64,000 bases of DNA from Variovorax saccharolyticus (GCF_030316765.1 NZ_JASZYT010000006.1:401203-465202), one strand, 5' to 3'. Counted from the stretch's first letter, positions 45,561 to 55,459 are shown. The notes: generated by a model from the sequence alone, not told the origin. Numbers and translations: made by a program.

Positions 45561-46619
45561 ATGGCCAGCACTCTTCACCTCGGCGCGCGCGACGTCGCGC
45601 GCATCGTGGCCCGCAAGGGCCTGTCGGCCTGCTTCTCGGGGATCGCGGCGCGCATCGAGCAGGACTTTTTGCGCTGGCCCGAGTTCGACAAGACGTCCCG
45701 CAGCGCCAGCCACTCGCGCGAGGGCGTCATCGAGCTGATGCCGGTGTCCGATGGCACACGCTACGCCTTCAAGTACGTCAACGGCCATCCGAAGAACACG
45801 CGCTTCGGGCTGCCGACCGTGATGGCCTTCGGCGTGCTGGCCGATGTCGCGACCGGAGCGCCGCTGCTGCTGGCCGAGCTGAGCCTGGCGACCGCGATCC
45901 GCACCGCCGCGATGTCCGCGCTGGCAGCGCGCGCGTTGGCGCGCCGCGACAGCCGCACGATGGCGCTGATCGGCAATGGCGCGCAGAGCGAGTTCCAGGC
46001 GCTCGCCTTTCGCGACCTGCTCGGCATCCGTCGTTTGCGGCTGTTCGACACCGACCCGCGGGCCACCGCCAAGCTGGTGCGCAACCTGCGCGGCGAAGGC
46101 CTGGAACCGGATGTCTGCACGAGCACCCGGGAGGCAGTGCGCGGCGCCGACATCGTCACCACGCTCACGGCCGACAAGCAGCGGGCGGTGATCCTGGCGC
46201 CCGACATGATCGAGCCCGGCATGCACCTGAACGCCGTCGGCGGCGACTGCCCCGGCAAGACCGAGCTGCATGCCGAGGTCCTGCGTCGGGCCTCGGTGTT
46301 CGTGGAGTACGCGCCGCAGACGCGCGTCGAGGGCGAGCTGCAGCAGATGCCGGCCGACTTCCCGGCCACCGAGATCTGGCGCGTGCTCGCCGGCGCGCAT
46401 CCAGGGCGCGAGGATGCGGCGCAGGTCACGCTGTTCGACTCGGTCGGCTTCGCGCTGGAGGATTTCGCGGCGTTGCGCTTCCTCGAGGGCGCCGCGCGCG
46501 AGCTGGGCATCGGCGAGCCGCTGGACCTGGTGCCGTCGATGGATGATCCCAAGGACTTGTATGGGCTGGTGGGGGCGCAGCCTGTGCGGCTGGGGGCCGA
46601 GTTGGTCGCAACACTCTGA
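45561..46619 (+). CDS. ornithine cyclodeaminase family protein
   Basis: A 352-residue NAD-binding enzyme that turns ornithine into proline or catalyses similar reactions (mu-crystallin fold). The nucleotide site is near ALIGNGAQSEFQAL and the NAVGGDCPGKTEL motif is the typical OCD signature. The start follows the divergent AsnC gene. It ends 7 bases before the palindromic element. Members with this signature also include arginine or alanine dehydrogenases, so the substrate is not certain. Confidence 0.88.
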   Translation: MASTLHLGARDVARIVARKGLSACFSGIAARIEQDFLRWPEFDKTSRSASHSREGVIELMPVSDGTRYAFKYVNGHPKNTRFGLPTVMAFGVLADVATGAPLLLAELSLATAIRTAAMSALAARALARRDSRTMALIGNGAQSEFQALAFRDLLGIRRLRLFDTDPRATAKLVRNLRGEGLEPDVCTSTREAVRGADIVTTLTADKQRAVILAPDMIEPGMHLNAVGGDCPGKTELHAEVLRRASVFVEYAPQTRVEGELQQMPADFPATEIWRVLAGAHPGREDAAQVTLFDSVGFALEDFAALRFLEGAARELGIGEPLDLVPSMDDPKDLYGLVGAQPVRLGAELVATL

Positions 46620-46625
46620 TCAGTT

Positions 46626-46673
46626 GAGGACAGAGCAAAAACTGCTGCGCAGTTTATTGGTCTGTCCCGCAAG
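46626..46673. repeat. palindromic intergenic element, copy 2
   Basis: It matches the 9877-9925 element but with a mismatch in the outer stem (GGACAGAGCAA against TTGGTCTGTCC) and a changed inner stem (AACTGC/GCAGTT). Compensating changes keep the inner stem paired, which supports selection on structure. It lies between the convergent cyclodeaminase and lhr genes. Confidence 0.7.
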
Positions 46674-46676
46674 GTC

Positions 46677-49600
46677 TCAGTAGGACCCAATCAGCTCGGC
46701 CAGCCGCGACCACGGTTCCGACGACAAGGCCTGCCGGGCCGCCTGCGCCTGCGCCGGCGTGAGGTCCTCCAGCAGTTCGACCTGGCCGGCCACCTGGCTG
46801 GCGATCGGCACGCCGTCGCGGTACAGCACGCGGGAACCGGCCACGCGCGCGGCCTTCGGTCCCGGCATGACGGTGCCGAGCAGGTTCGCAGGATCGGCTG
46901 CGGCCAGGCAGACCAGCGCGCCATCCAGAGGCCGGCGCCGCACCTCGCGCATCAGGCCGATCGCCTCGGGCAGGGCGAACTGCTCGCCCGCGACGGCGGC
47001 GATGAAGCGTCCGCCGCGGATGTCGCCGCGCGCCTCGAGCCGGCGCCAGGCACGCACCAGGTCGCGCCACGGCGGCAGCCATGCGGCCTCGCGCTCGAGC
47101 AGGCGCCAGCAGACCACGCCGTAGCGGCGCAGCAGGATGCGCGCGACCTGCTCGATGGCTTCGGGCGCGGTTCGTGCCGGCGGCTCGGACGGCGCCGGCG
47201 CACGCGCGCGGACCATCGACCAGCGCCCCGCGTCCTCGATGCCGAACAGCGCCGTGCGCCGCTGCCGTCGCCCGTGCGCCGAAGTGCGCTTGGACGGCGG
47301 CACCAGCAAGGCGCGCAGGCCGGCGTAGCTGTCGCAGTGCGCGCGTCCGCGCATGACCAGCTCGCTCAGCGCGTCTTCGACCTCGGCGCCCAGGAGCCGC
47401 GTGCCCTGCACAATCTCGTCGAAGAAGGACGCGCCATGGCCGGACAGGAAGTCGGCGACCCGCCGTGCGCGCGAACCGAGCTCGGCGTCGCCCGCGGGTG
47501 CCGGGGCGAGCCCGGTCCACAGCGCCGCCGAGCGGCGCGGCAGCAGCAGGATCGGCGCCGACCGCAGGGAAAGGCTGCCGCCGGCGGCACGTCCCTCGAC
47601 CGCCGCCGGGCGCAGCCGCGTCCACAGCGTGCGGCCGGCGGTGCACAGCTCGTCGAGCCAGGCCGGCGCATAGTCCTTGACCCGAGCCGGCAGCAGCTCG
47701 GACTCCCAGACACCAGCGGCCGCCTCGTAGCCTTCGAGCTGCGCCAGGATGCCCGCCAGCGCGTCGGGACCGCTGACACGGCTCGCGGCCGCCACGTGCT
47801 GCCACTCGAACAGGAAGCGCGCGAAGTCACGCGGCTCGACCGGCTCGATCTCCTGTCGCAGCCGCTTCAGCGTGTAGCGATGGATGCGAGCCAGCAGATG
47901 GCGCTCGCACCATTCGATTTCGCTGGTGCCCGGCGTGAAGCGGCCCTGCAGCACGCAGCCTTCGGTCTGCAGCGCCGCCAATGCGGCGTCGATCTCGCCG
48001 GGCGCCAGCCGCAGCTGCACCGCGAGCCGAGGCGCAGCGACCGGGCCCAGCCCGCCGAGCCGCGATCGCAGCAGCTCGCGCAGGGCATCGCCGCCCGCTT
48101 CGGATGCGGCTGGCTCCGCCGGCGGCTCGATCGGCGCTGGCGTGGTGGCCGAGGGATACAGCGCCCGAAGCTGGGCCAGGCGCTCCGCCGCCACCCACAG
48201 GCCGTGGCCGGACGCGCCACCCTCCGTCTCGAGCCGGTTCGCCCGGCCCGCGCCTGCCAGCACCTCCAGCCAGCCGCGCCAGCCTTCATGGGCCGAGGCC
48301 TCTTCGTCGGTGATCACGCCGAGCCCGTTCAGGGCCTCGTGCATCTCGTCGGCATGGCGCGGCTGCGGCCAGGCTTCCCGGCGCACGCTGGCGATCGCTT
48401 CGGCGTCGAGCTGGCCGAGGTCGTCGGCGCTTTCGGGGTCGACGTAGCGCCGGTTCTGGACCGCCTGGGTGCGGCGCTCCTCGATCGGCGCGTCGTCCAG
48501 GAAAGCATAGGGCCGCGCGTTCAGCGCCTCGGCCGCGAGCGGCGAGGGCGCCGGCAGGTCGCGCACCAGCAGCTCGACTTCGCCGGCCTCGAGCTTCTTC
48601 AGGAGCCGCAGCCAGCCCTCGGCATCCATGGCCTCGTAGAGGCAGTCGCGCAGGGTCTGCGCGACCAGCGGATGGTCGGGAATTTCGCGCGCGCCCGCCA
48701 GGTTCTCGGCGCATGCGACCTGATCGGGAAAGACGGCCGCGAGCAGATCCTCCGACTTCATGCGCTGCAGTTGCGGCGCGACCTTTCGCCCGCCCTGGAA
48801 ACGCGGCAGCGCCAGCGCCGTGGTCGCGTTCCAGCGCCAGCGCACGCCGAAGAGCGGCGCATCGAGCAGCGCCTGCACCAGCACGTCCAGGGCCGAGGCC
48901 GAATGCAGGTAGCGCGCGACCTCCTCGAGCGGGAAGCTGTGGCTGGTCGACAGCGACAGCACGATCGCGTCCTCGGTCGCCGCGGCCTGCAGCTCGAAGT
49001 TGAACTGGCGGCAGAAGCGCTTGCGCAGCGCCAGTCCCCAGGCCCGGTTGAGCCGGCTGCCGAAGGGCGAGTGGATCACCAGTTGCATGCCGCCCGACGC
49101 GTCGAAGAAGCGCTCCATCACGATGCGCCGCTGAGTCGGCAGCGCACCGAGCACGCGCAGCGCGCGCGCCAGGTGCTCGACGGTCTGGCGCGCCGCCTCG
49201 GTGTCGAGCCCGACCGCACGCGCCAGCTGCTCGACGGCACCGTCGACGCCGTGCAGGGCCAGCGCCTCCTCGATCCCGGCGCGCAGCCGCGAGACGCCGA
49301 GCGACAACTCGTCGCTGCGCCCCGGCGCCTCGCCGAGCCAGAACGGGATGTTGGGCGCGGCGCCATGGGCGTCTTCCACGCGCACGCGGCCGGGCTCGAT
49401 CCGCAGGATGCGATAGCTCGCGTTGCCGAGCTGGAAGATGTCGCCGGCCAGGCTCTCCACCGCGAAGTCCTCGTGGACCGTGCCGATCTTGTGCGCCTGC
49501 GGTTCGAGCATCACGGTGTAGTCGCCGGCCTCGGGAATGGTGCCGCCCGAAGTCAGCGCGGTCATGCGTGCGCCCCGGCGCTCGCGCAGCAGGTGATGCA

Positions 49601-51038
49601 CCGCATCTCGATGCACATAGCCCGCGCGCGGGCCCTGGCGGGTCGTGAAGCCTTCGGAGACCATGCGCACCACGGCCGCGAAGTCCTCCCGCTTCAGCTC
49701 GGCGTAGGGCCAGGCGCGCCGCACCAGCGCGAAGAGTTCGTCTTCCCCGCATTCGCGGCAGGCGGTCTCGGCCACGATCTGCTGCGCCAGCACGTCGAGC
49801 GGCGCCGGCAGCACATGCAGCGCATCGAGCTCGCCGCGGCGCACGCAGTCGAGCAGGGCCGCGCATTCGACCAGTTCGTCGCGCGACTGCGGAAAGAGGC
49901 GCGCCTTCGGCACGCCGCCGACCGCATGGCCCGAGCGCCCGGCGCGCTGCAGGAAGGTCGCGATCGAACGCGGCGAGCCGAGCTGGCAGACCAGGTCGAC
50001 ATCGCCGATGTCCAGGCCCAGCTCGAGCGAGGCCGTAGCCACCAGCACCTTGAGCTCGCCCCGCTTCAGGCGCCGCTCGGCATCGAGGCGCGCTTCCTTC
50101 GCGAGGCTGCCATGATGGGCCGCGACCGCCTCCTTGCCGAGGATCTCGCCGAGCTGCCGCGCCGCGCGCTCGGCCATGCGGCGCGTGTTGACGAACAGCA
50201 GCGTGCTGCGGTGCGCGTGCACCAGCCCCGCGATGCGCGCATGGACCTGCTCCCACTGCTCGTTCGACAGCACGGCCGCGAGCGGCGTCGGCGGCAGCTC
50301 GAGCGCGAGGTCGCGCTGTTTCGCGTAGCCGATGTCGATGATCGCGCAATCGGCCTCGCCATCGACCAAGGCGCCGGCGCCGACCAGGAAGCGCGCGATC
50401 TCGGCGATCGGCTTCTGCGTCGCCGACACGCCGATGCGCGTCAACGGCCTCCCGCACAGCGCCTGCAAGCGCTCGAGCGACAGCGCCAGATGGCTGCCGC
50501 GCTTGCTGCCGACGACCGCATGGATCTCGTCGACGATCACGGTGCGCACCGTCGAGAGCATCTTGCGCCCCGAGACAGAACCGAGCAGCACGTAGAGCGA
50601 CTCGGGCGTGCTGACCAGCACGTGGGGCGGTCGCCGCAGGGCCTGCTGACGCTCACGCGCCGGCGTGTCGCCGGTGCGCACCGCGGTGCGGATCGCGACA
50701 TCGGGCAGGCCCAGCTTCGCGAGTTCGGCGCGGATGCCGGCCAGCGGCGCCTGCAGGTTGAGGTCGATGTCGTTCGACAGCGCCTTCAAGGGCGAGACGT
50801 AGACCACCGTGGTCTGGTCGGGCAGGCCGCCCGGCTGCAGGCCCTGCCGCACCAGGCCATCGAGCGCGGCGAGAAAGGCCGTGAGCGTCTTGCCGGAGCC
50901 GGTCGGCGCCGCGATCAGCGTATGGCGGCCAGCCGCGATCGCGGGCCAGGCGGCCGCCTGGGCTTCGGTCGGCCCGGGGAAAGTCGCTTCGAACCAGCGG
51001 GAGACGGCGGGGTGGAATTCAGCGTGCACGAAGTGCAT
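46677..51038 (-). CDS. lhr: large superfamily 2 helicase Lhr
   Basis: A 1453-residue ATP-dependent DNA helicase of full-length Lhr type. Walker A APTGSGKT is at 44-51 and DEIH at 170-173. After the two RecA-like domains come the winged helix and a long C-terminal region that is specific to Lhr. The length matches the E. coli protein (about 1538). It is thought to act in DNA repair or recombination. It is flanked by the palindromic element downstream; the upstream 67-base gap leads into the acuI-like gene on the same strand. A co-transcript is possible. Confidence 0.92.
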   Translation of the reverse strand: MHFVHAEFHPAVSRWFEATFPGPTEAQAAAWPAIAAGRHTLIAAPTGSGKTLTAFLAALDGLVRQGLQPGGLPDQTTVVYVSPLKALSNDIDLNLQAPLAGIRAELAKLGLPDVAIRTAVRTGDTPARERQQALRRPPHVLVSTPESLYVLLGSVSGRKMLSTVRTVIVDEIHAVVGSKRGSHLALSLERLQALCGRPLTRIGVSATQKPIAEIARFLVGAGALVDGEADCAIIDIGYAKQRDLALELPPTPLAAVLSNEQWEQVHARIAGLVHAHRSTLLFVNTRRMAERAARQLGEILGKEAVAAHHGSLAKEARLDAERRLKRGELKVLVATASLELGLDIGDVDLVCQLGSPRSIATFLQRAGRSGHAVGGVPKARLFPQSRDELVECAALLDCVRRGELDALHVLPAPLDVLAQQIVAETACRECGEDELFALVRRAWPYAELKREDFAAVVRMVSEGFTTRQGPRAGYVHRDAVHHLLRERRGARMTALTSGGTIPEAGDYTVMLEPQAHKIGTVHEDFAVESLAGDIFQLGNASYRILRIEPGRVRVEDAHGAAPNIPFWLGEAPGRSDELSLGVSRLRAGIEEALALHGVDGAVEQLARAVGLDTEAARQTVEHLARALRVLGALPTQRRIVMERFFDASGGMQLVIHSPFGSRLNRAWGLALRKRFCRQFNFELQAAATEDAIVLSLSTSHSFPLEEVARYLHSASALDVLVQALLDAPLFGVRWRWNATTALALPRFQGGRKVAPQLQRMKSEDLLAAVFPDQVACAENLAGAREIPDHPLVAQTLRDCLYEAMDAEGWLRLLKKLEAGEVELLVRDLPAPSPLAAEALNARPYAFLDDAPIEERRTQAVQNRRYVDPESADDLGQLDAEAIASVRREAWPQPRHADEMHEALNGLGVITDEEASAHEGWRGWLEVLAGAGRANRLETEGGASGHGLWVAAERLAQLRALYPSATTPAPIEPPAEPAASEAGGDALRELLRSRLGGLGPVAAPRLAVQLRLAPGEIDAALAALQTEGCVLQGRFTPGTSEIEWCERHLLARIHRYTLKRLRQEIEPVEPRDFARFLFEWQHVAAASRVSGPDALAGILAQLEGYEAAAGVWESELLPARVKDYAPAWLDELCTAGRTLWTRLRPAAVEGRAAGGSLSLRSAPILLLPRRSAALWTGLAPAPAGDAELGSRARRVADFLSGHGASFFDEIVQGTRLLGAEVEDALSELVMRGRAHCDSYAGLRALLVPPSKRTSAHGRRQRRTALFGIEDAGRWSMVRARAPAPSEPPARTAPEAIEQVARILLRRYGVVCWRLLEREAAWLPPWRDLVRAWRRLEARGDIRGGRFIAAVAGEQFALPEAIGLMREVRRRPLDGALVCLAAADPANLLGTVMPGPKAARVAGSRVLYRDGVPIASQVAGQVELLEDLTPAQAQAARQALSSEPWSRLAELIGSY

Positions 51039-51104
51039 GAGATCAGGCCGCGCGGCCCGATGTCAAGGCGCGGCGCCCGCCGAAACATCCAGGGTCTGTT
51101 CAAC

Positions 51105-52091
51105 CTAGGCCCTCACATCCACCACCACCCGACCGCGCACCTGGCCCGCGAGCAGCCGCGGCGCCAGCGCGATCACCGCGCCGAGCCCGATGGTCTCGGT
51201 ATTGGCATCGAGCAGGTCGCGCGGCAGCTCGGCCGCGAGGCGATCCCATGCCGCGACCCGGCGTGCCTGCGGTGCGTGGACGCTGTCGATGCCCGCCAGC
51301 GTCACGCCGCGCAGGATGAAGGGCGCTACGCTGGCCGGGAAATCCAGGCCTTGCGCCAGCCCGCAGGCCGCCACCGTGCCGCCGTAGCGCAGGCTGGCGC
51401 AGACGTTGGCCAGGGTGTGGCTGCCGACGCTGTCGACCGCACCGGCCCAGCGCTCCTTCTGCAGCGGCTTGCCGGGTTCGCCGAGCGCGGCGCGGTCGAT
51501 GACCTCCCGGGCGCCGAGGCGCTGCAGGTGCGCGGCCTCGGCAGTGCGGCCGGTCGAGGCATGCACCTCGAAGCCGAGCCGCGCCAGCAGCGCGATGGCG
51601 ATCGTGCCGACGCCGCCGTTGGCGCCGGTGACCAGCACCGGGCCCGAGGCCGGCGTCAAGCCGTGCTGCTGCAGCGCCATCACGCACAGCATCGCGGTGT
51701 AGCCCGCGGTGCCGATCGCCATCGCCTGGCGTGCATCGAAGCCCGGCGGGATGGCCACCAGCCAGTCGGCCTTGACGCGGGCCTGCTGCGCGAGGCCGCC
51801 CCAATGCGTCTCGCCCACGCCCCAGCCGTTGAGCAGCACCGGGTCGCCCTTCTTGTAGCGCGCGTCGCTGCTCTCGGCGACCGTGCCCGCGAAGTCGATG
51901 CCCGGCACCATCGGGAACTTGCGCACCACCGGCGACTTGCCGGTGATCGCCAGGGCGTCCTTGTAGTTGACGGTGGAGAACGCCACGTCGACCCGCACCT
52001 CGCCCTCGGGCAGGGCGCTCGGGTCGAGCGCGGTCACGGCGGCGCGGGTGGTGCCGTCGTCGGCCTTGGTCAGCAGCAGGGCATCGAACAT
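51105..52091 (-). CDS. acrylyl-CoA reductase-like quinone oxidoreductase (AcuI/YhdH type)
   Basis: A 328-residue zinc-free medium-chain dehydrogenase. VTGANGGVGTIAIALLARLG is the NADPH-binding segment and STVNYKDALAITGK is the family's N-terminal motif. AcuI/YhdH reduce acrylyl-CoA to propionyl-CoA with NADPH. Its start overlaps the stop of the CoA-transferase gene by one base (TGATG), so the two are coupled. That context supports a CoA-thioester reductase over a general quinone reductase. Confidence 0.85.
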   Translation of the reverse strand: MFDALLLTKADDGTTRAAVTALDPSALPEGEVRVDVAFSTVNYKDALAITGKSPVVRKFPMVPGIDFAGTVAESSDARYKKGDPVLLNGWGVGETHWGGLAQQARVKADWLVAIPPGFDARQAMAIGTAGYTAMLCVMALQQHGLTPASGPVLVTGANGGVGTIAIALLARLGFEVHASTGRTAEAAHLQRLGAREVIDRAALGEPGKPLQKERWAGAVDSVGSHTLANVCASLRYGGTVAACGLAQGLDFPASVAPFILRGVTLAGIDSVHAPQARRVAAWDRLAAELPRDLLDANTETIGLGAVIALAPRLLAGQVRGRVVVDVRA

Positions 52092-53350
52092 CAGAGCGCT
52101 CCTTGTTGGATCGGCGTGGACAGGCGGATCGCGCGAGCATCGCACAGCGACCGGATGGCTTCGGCGCCCCATCCCATTTCCGCCAGCAGCGCGTGGGTGT
52201 CCTGGCCGAGCCGGGGCGCGCCGGTGGCCGCGGCGACGCCGTCGAAGCGATAGCGGAAGCCGAGGCCCGGCGTGCGCACGGTCGATGCGCCCTGCGCGAA
52301 GGCGACGGGCTGCAGCGCGGCGCCGCCTCGCGATTCCATCTCGTCGAGGAATTCGCCGAGCTTGCGCACCCGCGCCGCCGGCACGCCGACCGCATTGAGC
52401 CTTTGCTCCATCTCGACCGCCGACCGGCTCGCGAAGGCGTCGCGGAAGCGCTGCTGCAGATAGGGCAGGTCGCGGGCGACGACGAAGCCGCCGCCCGGTG
52501 CATGGAAGGCCTCGAGGTCGAGTGCCGCCGCGTCGTCGCAGAGCGACTCGAGCGCCAGCACCGCCGTGAGCTTGCGAAACTGTGCCGGCGTGTTGGCCGC
52601 GGTGGCCAGCCAGCCGTCGGCGCAGCGGTAGGTGTCGGCCGTGGGACTGCCGGTGTAGCCGCGATTGCCGACCCGCTGCGGCTCGACGCGCCCGGTGAGG
52701 AAGCTGCTCGCGTTGGGGTACATCAGCATCAGCGAGGCCTGCACCATCGAGGCATCGATGTACTGGCCCAGGCCCTCGCGCTCGCGGCGATGCAGGGCCG
52801 CCACGATCGACAGCGCGCCGAGCATGCCGACGGCGACGTCGATCACCGGGAAGCCCACCTTGAGCGGCGGCGCCTCGGCGCTGTCGCCCGACATCATCAT
52901 CATGCCGGTCAGGGCCTGCACCACGTGGTCGTAGGCGCCGCGCCGCGACCACTCGCCTTCCTGGCCGTAGCCGGAGATCGAGCAATACACGATGTCCGGC
53001 CGCTCGGCCTGGATGGCGGCGTAGTCGAGCTCGTACTTCGCGACCACGCCGGGGCGGAAGTTCTCGATGAAGACATCGGCCGTGCGGGCCAGCGAGCGCA
53101 CCAGCGCGGCACCTTCGGCCGTCCGGATGTCGGCCGCGAAGGAGCGCTTGCCGGCGTTCAGCGCCGCGAAGCCGGCCGGCGTGTCGCCGTCCTCCGGCGC
53201 GGCCTTGCTGGCGCGCATTACCTCGCCGGACTGCGGCGGCTCGATCTTGATCACCTCGGCGCCGAGCTGGGCGAGGTAGAGGGACGCCAGGGGACCGGCG
53301 ATCACGTGCGACATGTCGATGACGCGCACACCTTCGAGGGGTTTGGACAT
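52091..53350 (-). CDS. CaiB/BaiF (family III) CoA-transferase
   Basis: A 419-residue CoA-transferase that exchanges CoA between an acyl-CoA and a carboxylate. Family marks are VIDMSHVIAGPLASLYLAQLGAEV at the N-terminus (nucleotide/CoA site), GQYIDAS holding the catalytic Asp, and GYTGSPTADTYRCADGW. It is the middle gene of an operon with a Bug receptor upstream and an acrylyl-CoA reductase-like enzyme downstream. The operon could activate and reduce an imported carboxylate. The likely donor and acceptor are unknown. Confidence 0.88.
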   Translation of the reverse strand: MSKPLEGVRVIDMSHVIAGPLASLYLAQLGAEVIKIEPPQSGEVMRASKAAPEDGDTPAGFAALNAGKRSFAADIRTAEGAALVRSLARTADVFIENFRPGVVAKYELDYAAIQAERPDIVYCSISGYGQEGEWSRRGAYDHVVQALTGMMMMSGDSAEAPPLKVGFPVIDVAVGMLGALSIVAALHRREREGLGQYIDASMVQASLMLMYPNASSFLTGRVEPQRVGNRGYTGSPTADTYRCADGWLATAANTPAQFRKLTAVLALESLCDDAAALDLEAFHAPGGGFVVARDLPYLQQRFRDAFASRSAVEMEQRLNAVGVPAARVRKLGEFLDEMESRGGAALQPVAFAQGASTVRTPGLGFRYRFDGVAAATGAPRLGQDTHALLAEMGWGAEAIRSLCDARAIRLSTPIQQGAL

Positions 53351-53373
53351 GGTGCCTGTTCTCCTGTTCGGCT

Positions 53374-54348
53374 TCAGCTCGCCGTGACGCCGGCCAGCTT
53401 CACGATCTCGGCCCACTTGCGGTTCTCGCTGCGCACGAAGGCGGCGAAGGCCTGCGGACTCTCGCTGATCGCGGCCTCGTTGCCGGCCGCCTCGAAGGCG
53501 GCTTGCAGGGCCGGCGTCTTCAAGGTCCGGGTCGCGGCCGCGAACAGCACCGCGACCACGTCCTGCGGCGTGCGGGCCGGGGCCCAGAGGCCGAACCACG
53601 ACTCCTGCACCGCGAGCTCGTTCTTCAGCCGCTCGTGCAGGGTCGGCACCTCGGGCAGCTGCTTCAGGCGCTGGCGGCTGGTGACGGCCAGCGCGCGCAG
53701 CTTGCCGCCCTTGACCTGCGGCACGCCGGTGCCGGCCACCGGAAACGCGAACTGCGTGTCGCCGCGCAGCAGCGAGGCGGCGATCTCGACCGAGCCCTTG
53801 AGCGGAATGTGCGTGACCTTGAGGCCCGCGAGCGAGGCCAGCGTCGCCCCCGCGAGGTGGGCCGAGGTGCCGATGCCGCCGGAGCCGTAGTTCATCTGGC
53901 CCGGCTTGGCCTTCGCATCCGCGATGAGGTCCTCGAGCGTCTGGTAGGGGCTGTCGGCACGCACCACCAGCACGGTGGGCGAGGATGCGAAGTTGCTGAC
54001 CGGCACGAAGTCGGCGATGGGATCGAACTTGAGATCGGGCTGCAGGATCTTCTGGATCAGATGCGTGTTGGAGCCCATCAGCAGCGTGTAGCCGTCGGGC
54101 GCCGCCTGTGCCACGTACTGCGCGGCCAGCACGCCGGCCGCGCCGACCTTGTTCTCGATCACGATCGACTGGCCCAGCGCCTCACCGAGCGCCGGGCCGG
54201 CCTGGCGCAGCTGCACGTCGGGGCCGCCGCCCGCGGCGTAGGGCGAGATGACGCGCACCGGCTTGCCGGGAAAGCCGTCGGCGGCGCGAACGGCCAGCGG
54301 CACAAGAGCGAGGGCCGATGCGGCCCGGCAGAAACTGCGGCGATCCAT
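53374..54348 (-). CDS. Bug/TctC-family periplasmic solute-binding receptor
   Basis: A 324-residue exported binding protein, third in the window. The Tat-type signal MDRRSFCRAASALALVPLA ends near VRAA. The mature start KPVRVISPYAAGGGPD and the later APDGYTLLMGSN are family motifs. It is first in the operon with the CoA-transferase and reductase genes, divergent from a LysR gene. ATG 54348 begins the signal peptide; longer frames lack one. The ligand is probably a carboxylate that the next enzymes use. Confidence 0.9.
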   Translation of the reverse strand: MDRRSFCRAASALALVPLAVRAADGFPGKPVRVISPYAAGGGPDVQLRQAGPALGEALGQSIVIENKVGAAGVLAAQYVAQAAPDGYTLLMGSNTHLIQKILQPDLKFDPIADFVPVSNFASSPTVLVVRADSPYQTLEDLIADAKAKPGQMNYGSGGIGTSAHLAGATLASLAGLKVTHIPLKGSVEIAASLLRGDTQFAFPVAGTGVPQVKGGKLRALAVTSRQRLKQLPEVPTLHERLKNELAVQESWFGLWAPARTPQDVVAVLFAAATRTLKTPALQAAFEAAGNEAAISESPQAFAAFVRSENRKWAEIVKLAGVTAS

Positions 54349-54395
54349 GGTGAATGTCTCCTTCTGGTGTGGCATCAGCATAGGTCGGGACAGCG

Positions 54396-54412
54396 ATATC
54401 CAACAGTGATAT
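54396..54412. promoter_or_regulatory. candidate LysR box (ATATC-N7-GATAT)
   Basis: A 5-base inverted repeat ATATC-CAACAGT-GATAT with T-N11-A symmetry, in the 101-base divergent gap between the LysR gene and the Bug-CoA-transferase operon. Confidence 0.5.
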
Positions 54413-54449
54413 GTTTTCATTGCGTGCAAACTTTTTGGAAAGCGACTCG

Positions 54450-55388
54450 ATGCCTTCAGAGCCCTCCTGCGAAGCGCGCAGACTCATCGCGCGGCTGCGT
54501 TTCCGCCACCTGCAGCTGCTGGTCGAACTGCAGCGCGGCGGCAGCCTGCGCGCCGCCGCCGCGGTGCTGAACCTCACGCAGCCAGCGTTGAGCAAGGCCC
54601 TCGGCGAAGTCGAGGCGAGCTTCGGCTTCGCGCTCTTCACGCGCAGCGCGCGCGGCCTGGCGACCACGCCGCGCGGCGAGATCGTGGTCCGCGGCGCCGC
54701 CATGCTGCTCCAGGAACTGGCGCACCTCGGCGCCGAGGCCTCGGCCGAGCCGGCCGTCACCCTGCTGCGCATCGGGGCGCCGCCTTTCGTCGCCCAGGGC
54801 TATCTGCCGGAGGTGTTCGCCCGCCTGGTCGGCGAGCAGGCCCGGGTGCGGGTCCAGTTGATGGAGGAGCGCGTCCCGCTGCTCGTGCAGGCGCTGCTGC
54901 AGGGGCGCCTCGATGCGCTGGTCACGAGCTATCCGACCGAGATGCCCGAAGCCGCGGGACAGCCGCTGCACTACGAGAGGCTGTTCGACGCCGATTTCAC
55001 CGTGATCGCGCCGCCGGGTCATCCGCTCGGCCGGGCCCGCCGGGTCGACTGGCCGCGCCTGTGCCGCGAGCGCTGGATCATGCCGGCCCCGACCTCGATG
55101 GTGCGACGCATGATGGACGAGGTGTTCCGCAGCGCGGGCCTGATGGCGCCGGTGCCGGTGATCGAGTCGACCAGCCCGGTGACCAACCTGCGCCTGGTCG
55201 CGGCCGGCCTCGGCCTCAGCGCGGTGCCGGCGTCGACCCTGGACAGCGCGGGCGCCAGCGGCGTGATGCGGGTGCGCGTGCATCCGCCGATCCCGGCCGG
55301 GCCGGTGGCGCTGATCCACCGCACGGGCACGGACAACCCGCGGCTGGGCCTGCTGCGGGAGGCGCTGGGATTGCCGGCCACCGTTTGA
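54450..55388 (+). CDS. LysR-family transcriptional regulator
   Basis: A 312-residue regulator. The helix-turn-helix is in GGSLRAAAAVLNLTQPALSKALGEVE and the LFTRSARG wing follows. ATG 54450 has GGAAAG upstream; an alternative start at 54411 is nearer the divergent gene. It is divergent from the Bug/CoA-transferase/reductase operon and 71 bases upstream of the monooxygenase gene, so it may control both sides. Effector unknown. Confidence 0.87.
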   Translation: MPSEPSCEARRLIARLRFRHLQLLVELQRGGSLRAAAAVLNLTQPALSKALGEVEASFGFALFTRSARGLATTPRGEIVVRGAAMLLQELAHLGAEASAEPAVTLLRIGAPPFVAQGYLPEVFARLVGEQARVRVQLMEERVPLLVQALLQGRLDALVTSYPTEMPEAAGQPLHYERLFDADFTVIAPPGHPLGRARRVDWPRLCRERWIMPAPTSMVRRMMDEVFRSAGLMAPVPVIESTSPVTNLRLVAAGLGLSAVPASTLDSAGASGVMRVRVHPPIPAGPVALIHRTGTDNPRLGLLREALGLPATV

Positions 55389-55459
55389 CGTCGACCGGGG
55401 ATGGGCGTACGGTTCTCGCCCGGCCCGATCGCGGGGCGCGAACGAAGGAGACACTGGAC

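Noticed and set aside
47274..52253. A very long plus-strand frame across lhr and the AcuI-like gene
   Set aside because: It runs opposite to three well-supported genes and has the compositional look of a GC-rich shadow (Arg, Gln, Ala).
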